Source: JABMNT01 sp048262255 (GTDB taxonomy: Bacteria > Pseudomonadota > Alphaproteobacteria > Rhodospirillales > Casp-alpha2). Taken from it: a stretch of 64,000 bases of DNA. The notes under the pieces were generated by a model. The model made no database searches and was not told the DNA's origin. It saw nothing but the letters and a program-made list of their open reading frames with translations. The translations under genes and the position numbers were made by a program. The stretch covers positions 558,001 through 622,000 of the forward strand of contig JBLXFH010000001.1 of NCBI GenBank assembly GCA_048262255.1, written 5' to 3'. Shown here in pieces: positions 8,230-17,675 of the stretch (position 1 is its first letter; each line of letters starts with the position of its first letter).

Positions 8230-9582
8230 CTAACTGTTACCGCCAGCGACCAACGAGACCGCATAGACATGAAGGCTGGCGACGGCACGTTCCGCCTGCA
8301 ATCGATTTTTAGCCGCCTGTAACCAGGGCTCAGCCACATTGGCAGCGGGTTCGGAAACGCTTTTCAGCTCTTCAATGACCTGCGCTGCAGCTGCAATATC
8401 ACCCTGGCGCAAATGGTCTTCAGCCAAACCCACCAACGAGTCGACAGAGACCTTATCTGTGCCACCGCCCAGCTTGCGGATGGAAACCAAAGACAGCACC
8501 CGCTTTTTGGCGCTTTCAAACCAGCCATTTCCAACGCTTTCGTTGTCAGCCCGGATAATCTCTCCCGACAGTTCGGCGAATTGGTCGCGCAGCGCAACAA
8601 TCGTTGGGGTTCCGGTTGCGGCATTTTTTTCCAGAACCAGCAGCGCCACCTGCATTTCCGGGTGGCCAACGGCAAGGGCGCGAAGGGTTTCAATATCCTT
8701 TTCAAAAGGCTCCCCGGAAACAGCTGATTTGCGCAACTGGCTGACCGCCAGAATTATGGCGGCTGCGGCCGATTGTGTACTTGCGGAGCCTTCGGAACTT
8801 TCAAGTGTTTTCAATCGATTCTCAAGCTGATCAATCATGGTATTCAGCTGTGTTGTCGTCTCGTTCACGCGTTTTTCCGCGTTACCCAGCCCACTGGCGC
8901 TTTTGTTTTCCAGTTCATCAATGCGCTCTGTCAACGTACCCACATTGTCTTCGCTTTTTTCAAGCTCAGCCAGGCGTCCACTGATTTCCTGCAGCGCCTT
9001 CTGGGTATCTTCCGCCGGGGCTTTGGCATCGGTCGCGGCAACAACCTTCTTTACACCCTGAATGGTTTCTTCAATGCTGTTCAGACGTTCAAGAAGGCGG
9101 CCCACCTCCTGTTGCAGGCGCATACGCTCCTGTTCCATATCCGAAATAGTCGCGCTTTTGACAAGCCCACCACTGGTTTGCGCTTCCAACGCATCCAGCC
9201 GCCCGACCAAGCCGGCCAGACGCGGATCAACCGCCGGCTTATAGGCCAGCGCCGGAAACCGCTCCGCCACATAGGGTGACCATAAAGGCCAGGTGGCATA
9301 GATACCGATGCCCGCCACAGCCAAAAACAAAAGCGGAATAACCACGCCGACGCCACGACGCGGATCAATCGGCGGCGGCGGTGTGACCACCTCGTAATCC
9401 ACCGATTCCGCAGAAGAGTCTCGGGTAGATGCGGCAGATACAGCGGCATCTTCGGCGGTCGCATCTGACGAAACCGTCTCTTCTACATCCGGTTTTGCCG
9501 TCTCCGAGGGTAAATTCGCCGATCGCGGTGCTTTTGCCCGTGAAGGTGTCGATTTTGGGGTTCTTTTTTTTGGCTCCGCCAT
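8230..9582 (-). CDS. mitofilin/Mic60 homologue
   Basis: A 450-residue membrane protein with a disordered, Ser/Ala/Pro-rich acidic N-terminus (1-75), a single transmembrane helix at ~78-100, a long predicted coiled coil (~155-275, many Glu/Leu heptads) and a helical C-terminal domain ending in AKNRLQAERAVASLHVYAV. This is the layout of alphaproteobacterial Mic60, the ancestor of mitochondrial MICOS Mic60, which shapes inner-membrane invaginations. The position between hemD and hemY is characteristic. A possible -10 (TATAAT, 9638-9643) precedes the start on the minus strand. Confidence 0.82.
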   Translation of the reverse strand: MAEPKKRTPKSTPSRAKAPRSANLPSETAKPDVEETVSSDATAEDAAVSAASTRDSSAESVDYEVVTPPPPIDPRRGVGVVIPLLFLAVAGIGIYATWPLWSPYVAERFPALAYKPAVDPRLAGLVGRLDALEAQTSGGLVKSATISDMEQERMRLQQEVGRLLERLNSIEETIQGVKKVVAATDAKAPAEDTQKALQEISGRLAELEKSEDNVGTLTERIDELENKSASGLGNAEKRVNETTTQLNTMIDQLENRLKTLESSEGSASTQSAAAAIILAVSQLRKSAVSGEPFEKDIETLRALAVGHPEMQVALLVLEKNAATGTPTIVALRDQFAELSGEIIRADNESVGNGWFESAKKRVLSLVSIRKLGGGTDKVSVDSLVGLAEDHLRQGDIAAAAQVIEELKSVSEPAANVAEPWLQAAKNRLQAERAVASLHVYAVSLVAGGNS

Positions 9583-9686
9583 TATCCGGATTCCCTTATC
9601 ATTCCACAGCCGACGTCCGCTCCTGCGTCATCCACTCATTATATATAGCAGATTAAAAGCAGGCTTCCCACTCTCCATTGCGATTG

Positions 9687-10397
9687 TCAAACGCTATTCA
9701 CAACGCATTCCAAAAGTGCCGCCTGAGTTGGCCTGTCGGCGACTTTGATGTATCCCCAGACAAGACCTCTCGCAGCCTCGGCGACGGCCGGGCTCAGACA
9801 GTAGGCGGTGATTCGGTTCAGACTTTCTTCACAGCCCGCTTTGCGAACACAAGAACAGAAAATACCGGCGGTGCGCGGCGAATAGAGTAAAACCCCCGTC
9901 AGTTCACCTTGTTTCAGGGCCGAGAGGGTTTCCGGCAGCAGGCTTTGGGCTGCCTTCGCTTCATACAGGACCTCGCGCCGATAGTGAAATCCGCCAGCCT
10001 GTACATCGCCTGCCAAATCCCCGGCGAGCCGCGTTCCCGCCACATGCAACAATCGTCCACCGCCCGGCGATAGCCGGTTTTTAACCAGCGACGCGAGGGC
10101 CTGAACATCGCCTTCGGCAACAAATATTGAGGAGAAACCGGCCATTTCGGCTTCTCTTGCTGTGGCATCGCCAACCGCAAACAAAGGCAGGTCGCGTTCT
10201 CCGTTGCGTCCGGCGAAGGCCCGCACACCGTTGGCGCTCGTCATCAGAAGCGCCTGAACGCCGGACAGGTCCAGCGGCAGCCCCGGCGATAAGACGATGT
10301 CCAGCATCGGATCGATCAACGCCTTGATCTGATGCCCAGCGAGGATTTCGAGCAGGGGTTGCGCATCATCGTGGGGACGGGTGATGAGCAGGGTCAT
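9687..10397 (-). CDS. hemD: uroporphyrinogen-III synthase
   Basis: A 236-residue soluble enzyme that closes hydroxymethylbilane with inversion of ring D. Sequence conservation in HemD is low. Support comes from the two-domain pattern with LLITRPHDDAQP at the N-terminus, ALLMTSANGVRAF at ~50-62, a GDATAREAEMAGF stretch and TGVLLYSPRTAGIF in the second half. It starts 18 bp after hemC on the same strand, so the product of one enzyme feeds the next. Confidence 0.85.
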   Translation of the reverse strand: MTLLITRPHDDAQPLLEILAGHQIKALIDPMLDIVLSPGLPLDLSGVQALLMTSANGVRAFAGRNGERDLPLFAVGDATAREAEMAGFSSIFVAEGDVQALASLVKNRLSPGGGRLLHVAGTRLAGDLAGDVQAGGFHYRREVLYEAKAAQSLLPETLSALKQGELTGVLLYSPRTAGIFCSCVRKAGCEESLNRITAYCLSPAVAEAARGLVWGYIKVADRPTQAALLECVVNSV

Positions 10398-10415
10398 GGG
10401 CTGCCGCGCACCAGT

Positions 10416-11348
10416 TCAGATGAACAGGTTGGGGCCAGCGCGTCGGCGCAATTCGGCCCCGGCATCGCGTCCCATGGCTTCACCGTCCGATGTCGGCCCA
10501 ATGCGTTCCGTCTCGAACACGGCGCTGCCGTCTTCTTTCGCGACCAGAGCGCGCAGGCGCAACCGACCATCGTCCAGAAATTCCGCCAGTCCGCCGATCG
10601 GCGTGCGGCAGGAACCGTCCAGCTCATCCAGCAAGGCGCGTTCCGCCGAGACCCGAAGCAGGGATGGCGCATGGTTCAGGCTCATCACAAGGTCATGGAT
10701 CGCCGCATCCTGATCGCGGCAGGTGATGCCGATGGCGCCTTGCGCCACGGCCGGAAGCAGAACCTCGGGCGCCAGAATTTCCGTCGCCACATGAGCATTG
10801 CCCAGACGGTTCAGACCGGCAAGAGCGAGCAGCGTCGCATCCGCCTGACCTTCCGCCAGTTTGCGTAGGCGGGTTTGCACATTGCCGCGAAACAGGCAGA
10901 CCTTTAAATCCGGGCGACGGTGTAAAATTTGCGCCTGACGCCTGAGTGACGATGTTCCGATAAGCGACCCGGCGGGCAAATCGTCAAGGCCAGACGCCTT
11001 GTCGGTAATCAGCACATCGCGCACGTCCTCGCGCATCAACACCGCCACCAGCGTGATGCCTGCCGCCAGATGCGTTTCCAGATCCTTCATGGAATGGACC
11101 GCAATATCAATACGCCCGTCCAACTGTGCGGCGTCGATCTCTTTTGAAAACAAACCCTTACCGCCGACTTCCGAAAGGGCTCGGTCCTGAACCTGATCGC
11201 CCGTCGTGCTGATCTCGACAATTGCGATGGCACCGGGTGCGGCCAGATCGGGGTGTTTTGCCATCAGCAAATCGCGGACTTCATGGGCCTGGGCCAGTGC
11301 TAACGGACTGGCACGGGTGCCGATTTTCAGGGGATAGGGTCTTGTCAT
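10416..11348 (-). CDS. hemC: hydroxymethylbilane synthase (porphobilinogen deaminase)
   Basis: A 310-residue enzyme that polymerises four porphobilinogens on a dipyrromethane cofactor. It shows IGTRASPLALAQ at the N-terminus, HSMKDLET at ~85-92, SSLRRQAQ (~133-140), and Cys247 in LDGSCRTPIGG, the cofactor-attachment cysteine. The start is ATG 11348; an upstream TTG-type extension is unlikely. It is divergent from tsaD and leads the hemC-hemD-mic60-hemY run. Confidence 0.95.
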   Translation of the reverse strand: MTRPYPLKIGTRASPLALAQAHEVRDLLMAKHPDLAAPGAIAIVEISTTGDQVQDRALSEVGGKGLFSKEIDAAQLDGRIDIAVHSMKDLETHLAAGITLVAVLMREDVRDVLITDKASGLDDLPAGSLIGTSSLRRQAQILHRRPDLKVCLFRGNVQTRLRKLAEGQADATLLALAGLNRLGNAHVATEILAPEVLLPAVAQGAIGITCRDQDAAIHDLVMSLNHAPSLLRVSAERALLDELDGSCRTPIGGLAEFLDDGRLRLRALVAKEDGSAVFETERIGPTSDGEAMGRDAGAELRRRAGPNLFI

Positions 11349-11431
11349 CTGGATTTCCGTGCGCCACAACCTACATTTACGCGTATGGGCAGCAGCCTAC
11401 TCAGGGCGCCCCGGCGGATAAAGGGTTTTTG

Positions 11432-12505
11432 ATGATTGTTCTGGGGATTGAATCGAGTTGCGATGAAACGGCTGCCGCTGTGGTCAGCGATGAGCGCGCC
11501 ATTTTATCGAACGAAGTCCTGTCTCAGTTGGACGAACACCGCCCCTATGGCGGGGTCGTTCCGGAAGTTGCGGCACGTGCCCATCTCGACGCCATTGACC
11601 ACATCGTTGGTGCGGCTATGGATAAAGCCGGGGTTTCCTTCAAAGAGCTGGATGGCATTGCGGCAACTGGCGGGCCGGGGCTGATCGGCGGGGTGCTGGT
11701 CGGCGTGATGACGGCAAAGGCCATTGCCGCCGTCCATAACCTGCCGTTCATCGGCGTCAATCACCTGGAAGGTCATGCCCTGACCGTACGCCTGACCGGC
11801 GATTCACAAGGCAATGAAATTCCCTTTCCCTATCTGCTGCTGCTGGTTTCCGGCGGTCATTGCCAGTTGCTGACGGTCGAAGGGCCCGGCTCCTACAAGC
11901 GCCTCGGTACGACCATCGACGACGCTCTCGGCGAGGCCTTCGACAAATCAGCAAAAATGCTGGGGCTCGGCTATCCGGGCGGCCCGGCGCTGGAGCAATG
12001 GGCCTTGAAAGGCGACCCCGTCCGCTTTGATCTGCCGCGGCCTCTGAAAGGCCGGGCGGGCTGTGATTTTTCGTTTTCGGGCCTTAAAACCAAGGTCCGC
12101 CAAACCATTGAAGGCCTGCCGCCGGGCCCTGTTTCGGATCAGGATAAAGCCGATATCTGCGCCGCCTTCCAGAACGCCGCGGGCGATGTGCTGATTGACC
12201 GCTGCGACCACGCCATTGATGCGTTTTTGGAGGCCCACCCGAACGGCCAGCATCTGGTGGTTTCCGGTGGTGTCGCCGCCAACCAATCGATCCGCAGCCG
12301 TCTCGCTGCGCTTTGTACGGCGCGCGGCATGAGCTTTGCCGCACCGCCCTTGAATTTATGCACCGATAACGCGGCGATGATCGCCTGGGCCGGAATCGAA
12401 CGCCTGAAAAAGGGCGATGTCGATGACCTGACATTTCGCCCACGACCGCGCTGGCCGCTCGACCCGGACGCGCCAACCGCCATCGGCGCCGGGGTTAAGG
12501 CCTAG
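11432..12505 (+). CDS. tsaD: tRNA N6-adenosine threonylcarbamoyltransferase
   Basis: A 357-residue Kae1/TsaD protein that transfers threonylcarbamoyl to A37 of ANN-reading tRNAs, working with TsaB/TsaE. The N-terminal VLGIESSCDETAAAVV motif, metal ligands His111 and His115 (NHLEGH), the LLVSGGH loop and the C-terminal VSGGVAANQ and LCTDNAAMIAWAG motifs are all present. The open frame extends back into hemC, but the conserved beginning puts the start at ATG 11432. The stop overlaps the convergent gene by 4 nt. Confidence 0.96.
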   Translation: MIVLGIESSCDETAAAVVSDERAILSNEVLSQLDEHRPYGGVVPEVAARAHLDAIDHIVGAAMDKAGVSFKELDGIAATGGPGLIGGVLVGVMTAKAIAAVHNLPFIGVNHLEGHALTVRLTGDSQGNEIPFPYLLLLVSGGHCQLLTVEGPGSYKRLGTTIDDALGEAFDKSAKMLGLGYPGGPALEQWALKGDPVRFDLPRPLKGRAGCDFSFSGLKTKVRQTIEGLPPGPVSDQDKADICAAFQNAAGDVLIDRCDHAIDAFLEAHPNGQHLVVSGGVAANQSIRSRLAALCTARGMSFAAPPLNLCTDNAAMIAWAGIERLKKGDVDDLTFRPRPRWPLDPDAPTAIGAGVKA

Positions 12506-13485
12506 AGCGCAAACAGGTCTTCCGGCTTTAGACGCTGTTTCGCCAGATACTGATCCACCGATTGCTGGCACATCCAGTCGATCTCGGCCCGGTTCGATTC
12601 CAAACCGTAAGGCCAGTAATCGGCACCCATGGTAGCGCGCGTCATTTCCATGGTTTCATGCAGCCATGGCAGCGACAAACGGTTGGCCGAACCCAGCCAC
12701 ACATCCTTCAGGCGCTTTAACGCCACATCCCGCGCCGCGACAAATGCGTCAAAGGTCGCCTGGGCCAACCACGGGTTTTCATTGAGCAGCGTTGTGCGGA
12801 TACCGACCGCATGCATCACCGGAAAAAACCCGGTCTTTTTGTAATAGGCCCGCTCGACAGTCGCAAAATCCGGAAACAGCCGCTCGATACGCTCATCACC
12901 TCCGAGAAAGGCGCGCGGCACCTTGGGTGCAAACAGGGCATCCAATTCCCCATCCAGCAGCAGATCGTTGAGATTTTCGCCTTCGTTCATGGGCTGGACG
13001 ACAAAACCCGGTGGCAGATCAAGCGGCAACCGTTCGACCCGGACCCCGCCGTCCAGACCACCGGTACGATAGCTGATTTTCGACAGATCAACTCCGTATT
13101 CGCTGGCCAGAATCCCGCGCATCCAGAGCGCCGCCGTCATTTGATATTCAGGCACCCCGACGGTACGGCCTTCCAGATCTTTCGGGGTTTTGATCCCCGC
13201 ACCGGTGCGCACATAAAAACCACTGTGGCGAAAAGCCCGGGACAGAAAGACCGGAATCGCCGTATAGGCAGAGGTCCCGTTCGAGACCTGCATGATATAG
13301 CTGCTCAACGACATTTCGGTAATATCGAAACGGGCTTCCTCTACCGCCAGCGGAAATAGTGTTGTCGTCGGCAGCGCCTGACAGGCCAGTTCGCAGCCTT
13401 CAATGCCAATGGCGCCGTCAAGTATGGCCTGGGCGCGGTCATGGTCCCAGCAGGCCAGGGTCAATTTCAAAGGGCTTTTGCTCAT
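12502..13485 (-). CDS. substrate-binding-like protein of the 4,5-dihydroxyphthalate decarboxylase family
   Basis: A 327-residue protein with a periplasmic-binding-protein-type fold (LEGRTVGVPEYQMTAALWMRG, LLLDGELDALFAPK, WPYGLE near the end). The family is annotated from 4,5-dihydroxyphthalate decarboxylase, but most members are uncharacterised. No signal peptide is visible after ATG 13485 (GGGACC ribosome site), so it is probably cytoplasmic, or exported some other way. No aromatic-degradation or transport genes flank it. It sits convergent to tsaD and divergent from gpsA. Confidence 0.65.
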   Translation of the reverse strand: MSKSPLKLTLACWDHDRAQAILDGAIGIEGCELACQALPTTTLFPLAVEEARFDITEMSLSSYIMQVSNGTSAYTAIPVFLSRAFRHSGFYVRTGAGIKTPKDLEGRTVGVPEYQMTAALWMRGILASEYGVDLSKISYRTGGLDGGVRVERLPLDLPPGFVVQPMNEGENLNDLLLDGELDALFAPKVPRAFLGGDERIERLFPDFATVERAYYKKTGFFPVMHAVGIRTTLLNENPWLAQATFDAFVAARDVALKRLKDVWLGSANRLSLPWLHETMEMTRATMGADYWPYGLESNRAEIDWMCQQSVDQYLAKQRLKPEDLFAL

Positions 13486-13628
13486 GATTACGGGTCCCTG
13501 TTTTTTATTTGGTTGGAAGTTTGGACTCTTTTCTTGACCATTGCGACGCGCCTGTCGAGAAAATTCATACGATTTCACGTATCAAAGCCTTCCCTTGAGC
13601 CTGCCGGGTCAGCCCGCTAAAAGGAACT

Positions 13629-14624
13629 ATGGGAAAAATAGCGATCATTGGCGGCGGCGCCTGGGGAACGGCTTTGGCCATGGCGGCAAGCCGGGCTGGC
13701 AGCGATGTCTGCCTGCAGGCGCGCGAGCCGGACGTCGTGACGGCCATCAACACGACCCATGAAAACAGTGTTTTCCTGCCCGGCTATAGGCTGGACCCGG
13801 CGATCCGTGCCGTCACCGACCCGCAGGAGGCCATTGCCGAGGCCGAGGCCGTATTGCTGGTCACCCCGGCGCAACATCTCCGTTCCCTGATGACGCAGCT
13901 GAGTGATACGATAAATCCGGCGCAGCCTCTTGTGATTTGCTCGAAAGGAATCGAGCAAAAAACCTTCGCCTTGATGAGTGAAATCGTTGAGCAGGTGAAC
14001 CCGGCGCTGGCGCCCATGGTGCTTTCCGGGCCGACCTTTGCCGCCGAAGTGGCGGCGCTGGCGCCCACCGCCGTCACCCTGGCGACATCAGACAAAACAA
14101 AGGGAGAAGCGCTGGCGCTGGCCATCGGCACCCCGCATTTCCGGATTTATTTGTCCGACGACATCATCGGCGCGCAGATTGGCGGCGCCGTCAAGAATGT
14201 GTTGGCCATCGCCTGCGGCATCGTCGAAGGACGGGGTCTGGGCGACAATACCCGGGCCGCCCTGATCACCCGGGGTCTCGCCGAAATCGTCCGCCTCGGT
14301 CGCGCCAAGGGCGCCAGACCGGAAACCCTGATGGGCCTGTCGGGACTCGGCGATCTGACGCTCACCTGCTCGGCCCGGCAATCGCGCAATTATTCGGTCG
14401 GTGTTGCGTTGGGCGAAGGCCGCCCGTTGGCAGAAATCATCGGCGCCAAGAAATCCGTCGCCGAAGGCGTGTTCACCGCCTCCTCGGTGGTTGGCCTCGC
14501 CAGCAAACTCGGCGTGGAAACTCCCATTTGCCAAGGTGTCGACAACATTCTCAATCAGGGCGCCGACATCAGCCAGGAAATTGCCAATCTGTTGAACCGG
14601 CCGTTCACCGTCGAAGCCCTGTAA
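13629..14624 (+). CDS. gpsA: glycerol-3-phosphate dehydrogenase [NAD(P)+]
   Basis: A 331-residue cytoplasmic enzyme making sn-glycerol 3-phosphate for phospholipids from dihydroxyacetone phosphate. The dinucleotide site is GGGAWGTALA (8-17), and the catalytic Lys189 is in IGGAVKNVLAIACGI. ICSKGIEQ, the SGPTFAAEVA block and LMGLSGLGDLTLTC are conserved. The ribosome site AAAGGA precedes ATG 13629. A Rieske gene follows 25 bp later. Confidence 0.95.
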   Translation: MGKIAIIGGGAWGTALAMAASRAGSDVCLQAREPDVVTAINTTHENSVFLPGYRLDPAIRAVTDPQEAIAEAEAVLLVTPAQHLRSLMTQLSDTINPAQPLVICSKGIEQKTFALMSEIVEQVNPALAPMVLSGPTFAAEVAALAPTAVTLATSDKTKGEALALAIGTPHFRIYLSDDIIGAQIGGAVKNVLAIACGIVEGRGLGDNTRAALITRGLAEIVRLGRAKGARPETLMGLSGLGDLTLTCSARQSRNYSVGVALGEGRPLAEIIGAKKSVAEGVFTASSVVGLASKLGVETPICQGVDNILNQGADISQEIANLLNRPFTVEAL

Positions 14625-14649
14625 GCCACCGAAAGACCGAAAATCATTT

Positions 14650-14985
14650 ATGACTGATATCAAACTTTGCCAACTTGATGACATTGAAGACGGCGGTTCC
14701 GCCGGGTTCCAGATCGAAACCCCGGACGGCAAGCGCAGCGTCATCGCCGTTCGTCAGGCAGGCACCGTCTTTACCTACGTCAATTCCTGCCCGCATATCG
14801 GCGCGCCGCTGGATTTCATGCCGGGCCAGTTTCTCAACAAAAACAAAACCCACATCATGTGCTCGACCCATGGCGCGCTGTTCCAGATCAACGACGGATT
14901 GTGTGTCGCCGGGCCCTGCGTCGACCAAAATCTCGAGCCCCTGACGGCAAAAACCACCGGCAACGACGTGTGGATCGTTTTTTAA
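14650..14985 (+). CDS. small Rieske [2Fe-2S] protein
   Basis: A 111-residue single-domain Rieske protein with both ligand boxes: Cys47-Pro-His49 (CPHIGAPL) and Cys71-x2-His74 (CSTHGALF). No signal or membrane segment is seen, so it is probably a soluble ferredoxin-like electron carrier. No oxygenase neighbour reveals its partner. It lies between gpsA and an MFS gene, all on the plus strand with short spacers. Confidence 0.88.
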   Translation: MTDIKLCQLDDIEDGGSAGFQIETPDGKRSVIAVRQAGTVFTYVNSCPHIGAPLDFMPGQFLNKNKTHIMCSTHGALFQINDGLCVAGPCVDQNLEPLTAKTTGNDVWIVF

Positions 14986-15019
14986 ACGCCTAACGGCATT
15001 CGGGAGACCGGCCCCCACG

Positions 15020-16225
15020 ATGGCATCCACTGAAGCCCATATCTTCCGTCGCATCGTCTGGCCCTTCGGCATCGCCGAGACCCTTGTCTGGGCGTCGTTC
15101 TATTATTCCTTCCCGGCCCTGTTGCCAACCTGGGAACAGGATATGGGCTGGTCGAAAACCGAGCTTTCCGGCGCGTTCACATTGGCGCTGGTCCTTTCAG
15201 CTCTGCTCGCACCGCTGGCCGGGCGGCTGATTGACCGGGGCCATGCCCGTCAGGTCTTCACCGGCAGCGCCGTTATGGGAGCGGGTTTTTTACTGCTATT
15301 GGCGCAGGTGCAATCGCTCTGGCAGTTTTACGCTGTCTGGATGGGGCTTGGCATCGCCATGTCCGGCGCGCTCTACGAGGCCTGTTTTGCCATCCTCACC
15401 CGCTCCGTCGGCGATCGCAACAAACAGGCCATCACTCTGGTCACCCTGGTTGCCGGGTTTGCCGGTACCGTATCCTTTCCCTCCGCCCACGCCCTGGTCG
15501 AGATCGTCGGCTGGCGCGGCGCGGTGCAGGTTTTTGCCGGGGCCGTTCTGCTGGTTGCTGTGCCTCTAATCTGGAGCGGCTGCCGCGCCGCCGCGCAATA
15601 CGCGCAGGCGCAAAGCGCCACAGCCCCGTCCGCCGCCACCTCGCCGAAAAGCGTTCTACGGTCTGCCGTGTTCTGGCTGCTGGCTTTGTCGTTCACCACC
15701 ATCGCCGTCGGCCACGGCGTCGTTTTGACCCACTTGCTGCCCATTCTTGATGATCGTGGCGTCAGCCCCGAAACGGCGGTGTTCGCCGCCGCCATGATCG
15801 GCCCCATGCAGGTCGCAGGTCGCCTCGCCATGATGGCAGCGGAAAAGCACGTCTCCATCTACGGCATCGCCATCGGCTGTTTTGTCTCCGTCGGCCTCGC
15901 CGCCAGTTGCCTGCTGGGGGCTGGCGGCGTGACCGGGATGGTGGTTGGTTTTGTGATCCTGCACGGCGCCGGATATGGGGTGACCAGCATCACCCGCCCG
16001 GTGATCACCGCCGAATTTCTGGGCAAACAGAATTTCGGCGCCATTTCGGGCCTGCTCGCCGCACCCTTCATGTTCGGTTTCGCCCTGTCGCCAACTCTGG
16101 CCGCCCTGATCTGGGAGTTCGGTGGTTACGACCGGGTCCTGCAGTTCGCCATTGCAATCCTAGTACTGGGGCTAATGGCACTGCTCTGCGCCGGACGGCT
16201 GAGTAAGCCGCCCCAGGCCTCATGA
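15020..16225 (+). CDS. MFS transporter
   Basis: A 401-residue major facilitator with about twelve hydrophobic segments in two halves joined by a loop around residue 200 rich in Ala/Ser. The N-terminal half has the motif-A-like GRLIDRGHARQVF. The family resembles small monocarboxylate-type permeases, but the substrate is not evident. It ends 8 bp from the convergent amidase gene; no terminator hairpin is obvious between them. Confidence 0.85.
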   Translation: MASTEAHIFRRIVWPFGIAETLVWASFYYSFPALLPTWEQDMGWSKTELSGAFTLALVLSALLAPLAGRLIDRGHARQVFTGSAVMGAGFLLLLAQVQSLWQFYAVWMGLGIAMSGALYEACFAILTRSVGDRNKQAITLVTLVAGFAGTVSFPSAHALVEIVGWRGAVQVFAGAVLLVAVPLIWSGCRAAAQYAQAQSATAPSAATSPKSVLRSAVFWLLALSFTTIAVGHGVVLTHLLPILDDRGVSPETAVFAAAMIGPMQVAGRLAMMAAEKHVSIYGIAIGCFVSVGLAASCLLGAGGVTGMVVGFVILHGAGYGVTSITRPVITAEFLGKQNFGAISGLLAAPFMFGFALSPTLAALIWEFGGYDRVLQFAIAILVLGLMALLCAGRLSKPPQAS

Positions 16226-16232
16226 CGGCTCG

Positions 16233-17570
16233 TTAAACCAGCAGGCTTTCCACCGTTTTTGCAACGCGCAGCAGATGGGCGTCGTCCCAGTGGCGGCCGG
16301 TCAGCATGAAACCAACGGGAGCATCGCCCGGTTTATGGCAGGGCAGGGAGATCGAGCAGCGATCCAGGAAATTGCCGACGCTGGTATTGCGCAGCGTCAT
16401 CATGTTGGTCGAAAAATAGGTTTCGTCTTTTTCCAGCGAGGCAATGGTCGGCGGCAGGATGGCGACCGTCGGGCAGATAAAGGCGTCATAGGGGGCTGTT
16501 GTTTCATCGGCCAGATCGCAGATGCGCTGGCGCGCCTGACAAAGCTCGATATAGTCCGCCGCCGACTGGTCGGCGCCCTTGAGGATCCGCCCGCCGACAC
16601 GCGGGTCGTAGTCCGCCAACTGGCTGGCCAGCATGTCCTTGTGCCAGGCGTAGGATTCGGATGCGGCAAAACCGCCCAAGCGGTTGATGTGCGGCAGTTC
16701 GGCCAGTTCCGCAAAGGGGATGGTATCGATCAAAACACCCGCATCGCTGAGCGCCGCCACGGCGCGCTCGAACGTTTCGGCGACGACATCATCAAGCCCG
16801 TCCATGACCAGCGTTTCCGGCAGGGCGAGGCGAATGCGTTTCGGGTCCATCGGGCGGTTCTCGGCAATATCGTCTCCTGCCATCACCGCATCAAGCACGG
16901 CACAGCAATCGACGGTGTTGCTTAAGGGTCCCGCCGAATCGAGGGAAAAGCTCAAAGGCGTGAGGCCATCGAGCGGAACCCGCGCTGCCGTTGGTTTGTA
17001 GCCGGTTATGCCACAAAAGGCCGCCGGGATTCGGCACGAGCCACCGGTGTCCGAGCCGAGAGCGGCGGCCGCCATATCGTCAGCGACAGAAACCGCTCCC
17101 CCCGATGTGGAACCGCCCGGGATGCGGCCGATGCTGCGCTCCCAGGGGATGCGCGGCGTGCCGTAATGGGGGTTCATGCCGACTCCGGCATAGGCAAACT
17201 CGACCATGTTGGTGCGCCCGACAAAAACAAACCCGGCGGCCCTGAGGCGCGCAATGGTTAGCGCGTCCTGCCTGGCTGGCGGGTTGTTTCTGAGGATCGT
17301 CGATCCGGCGCCGGTCACTTCGCCTTTCACGTCATAAAGGTCTTTTACGGAAATCGGGATGCCTGCATAGGGCGAGGGTTCCTGACCCTGCTTGCGCAGG
17401 CTGTCCATGGCGTCGGCCTGGGCCCGGGCGGTCTCGGTATTTACGGACAAAAACGCCCGTTCACCCTCACCTGACGGCTCGGCAATCTTTTCAAAGCATT
17501 GTTCCAGCAAGGCGCGGGCGGTTGTCCGGCCCGACTGCATATTGTCGGCAAGCTTATCTAGTGACTCCAT
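16233..17570 (-). CDS. amidase-signature family hydrolase
   Basis: A 445-residue amidase of the Ser-cisSer-Lys class: Lys76 in SVKDLYDVKG, the Ser-rich GGSTSGGA loop with Ser154, and nucleophile Ser178 in DTGGSCRIPA. The start at ATG 17570 is supported by GAGGGAG upstream, and the longer frame to 17660 lacks family support. Neither GatC nor GatB genes lie nearby and the sequence lacks a GatA context, so this is a stand-alone amide or urethane hydrolase with unknown substrate. Confidence 0.85.
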   Translation of the reverse strand: MESLDKLADNMQSGRTTARALLEQCFEKIAEPSGEGERAFLSVNTETARAQADAMDSLRKQGQEPSPYAGIPISVKDLYDVKGEVTGAGSTILRNNPPARQDALTIARLRAAGFVFVGRTNMVEFAYAGVGMNPHYGTPRIPWERSIGRIPGGSTSGGAVSVADDMAAAALGSDTGGSCRIPAAFCGITGYKPTAARVPLDGLTPLSFSLDSAGPLSNTVDCCAVLDAVMAGDDIAENRPMDPKRIRLALPETLVMDGLDDVVAETFERAVAALSDAGVLIDTIPFAELAELPHINRLGGFAASESYAWHKDMLASQLADYDPRVGGRILKGADQSAADYIELCQARQRICDLADETTAPYDAFICPTVAILPPTIASLEKDETYFSTNMMTLRNTSVGNFLDRCSISLPCHKPGDAPVGFMLTGRHWDDAHLLRVAKTVESLLV

Positions 17571-17675
17571 TGTGAACTCCCTCGTTTTGTCCGTACGCGC
17601 ACGGTATCTACGCCTTAACCTTCGCTCAAACAGGCACCGAAGGCCAGTCCGCGTTTGCACAAATTCAGCGAAGGT

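Noticed and set aside
9685..9690. Perfect TTGACA on the minus strand at the hemD stop
   Set aside because: No -10 at 15-19 nt; the TATAAT at 9638-9643 is too far to pair with it.
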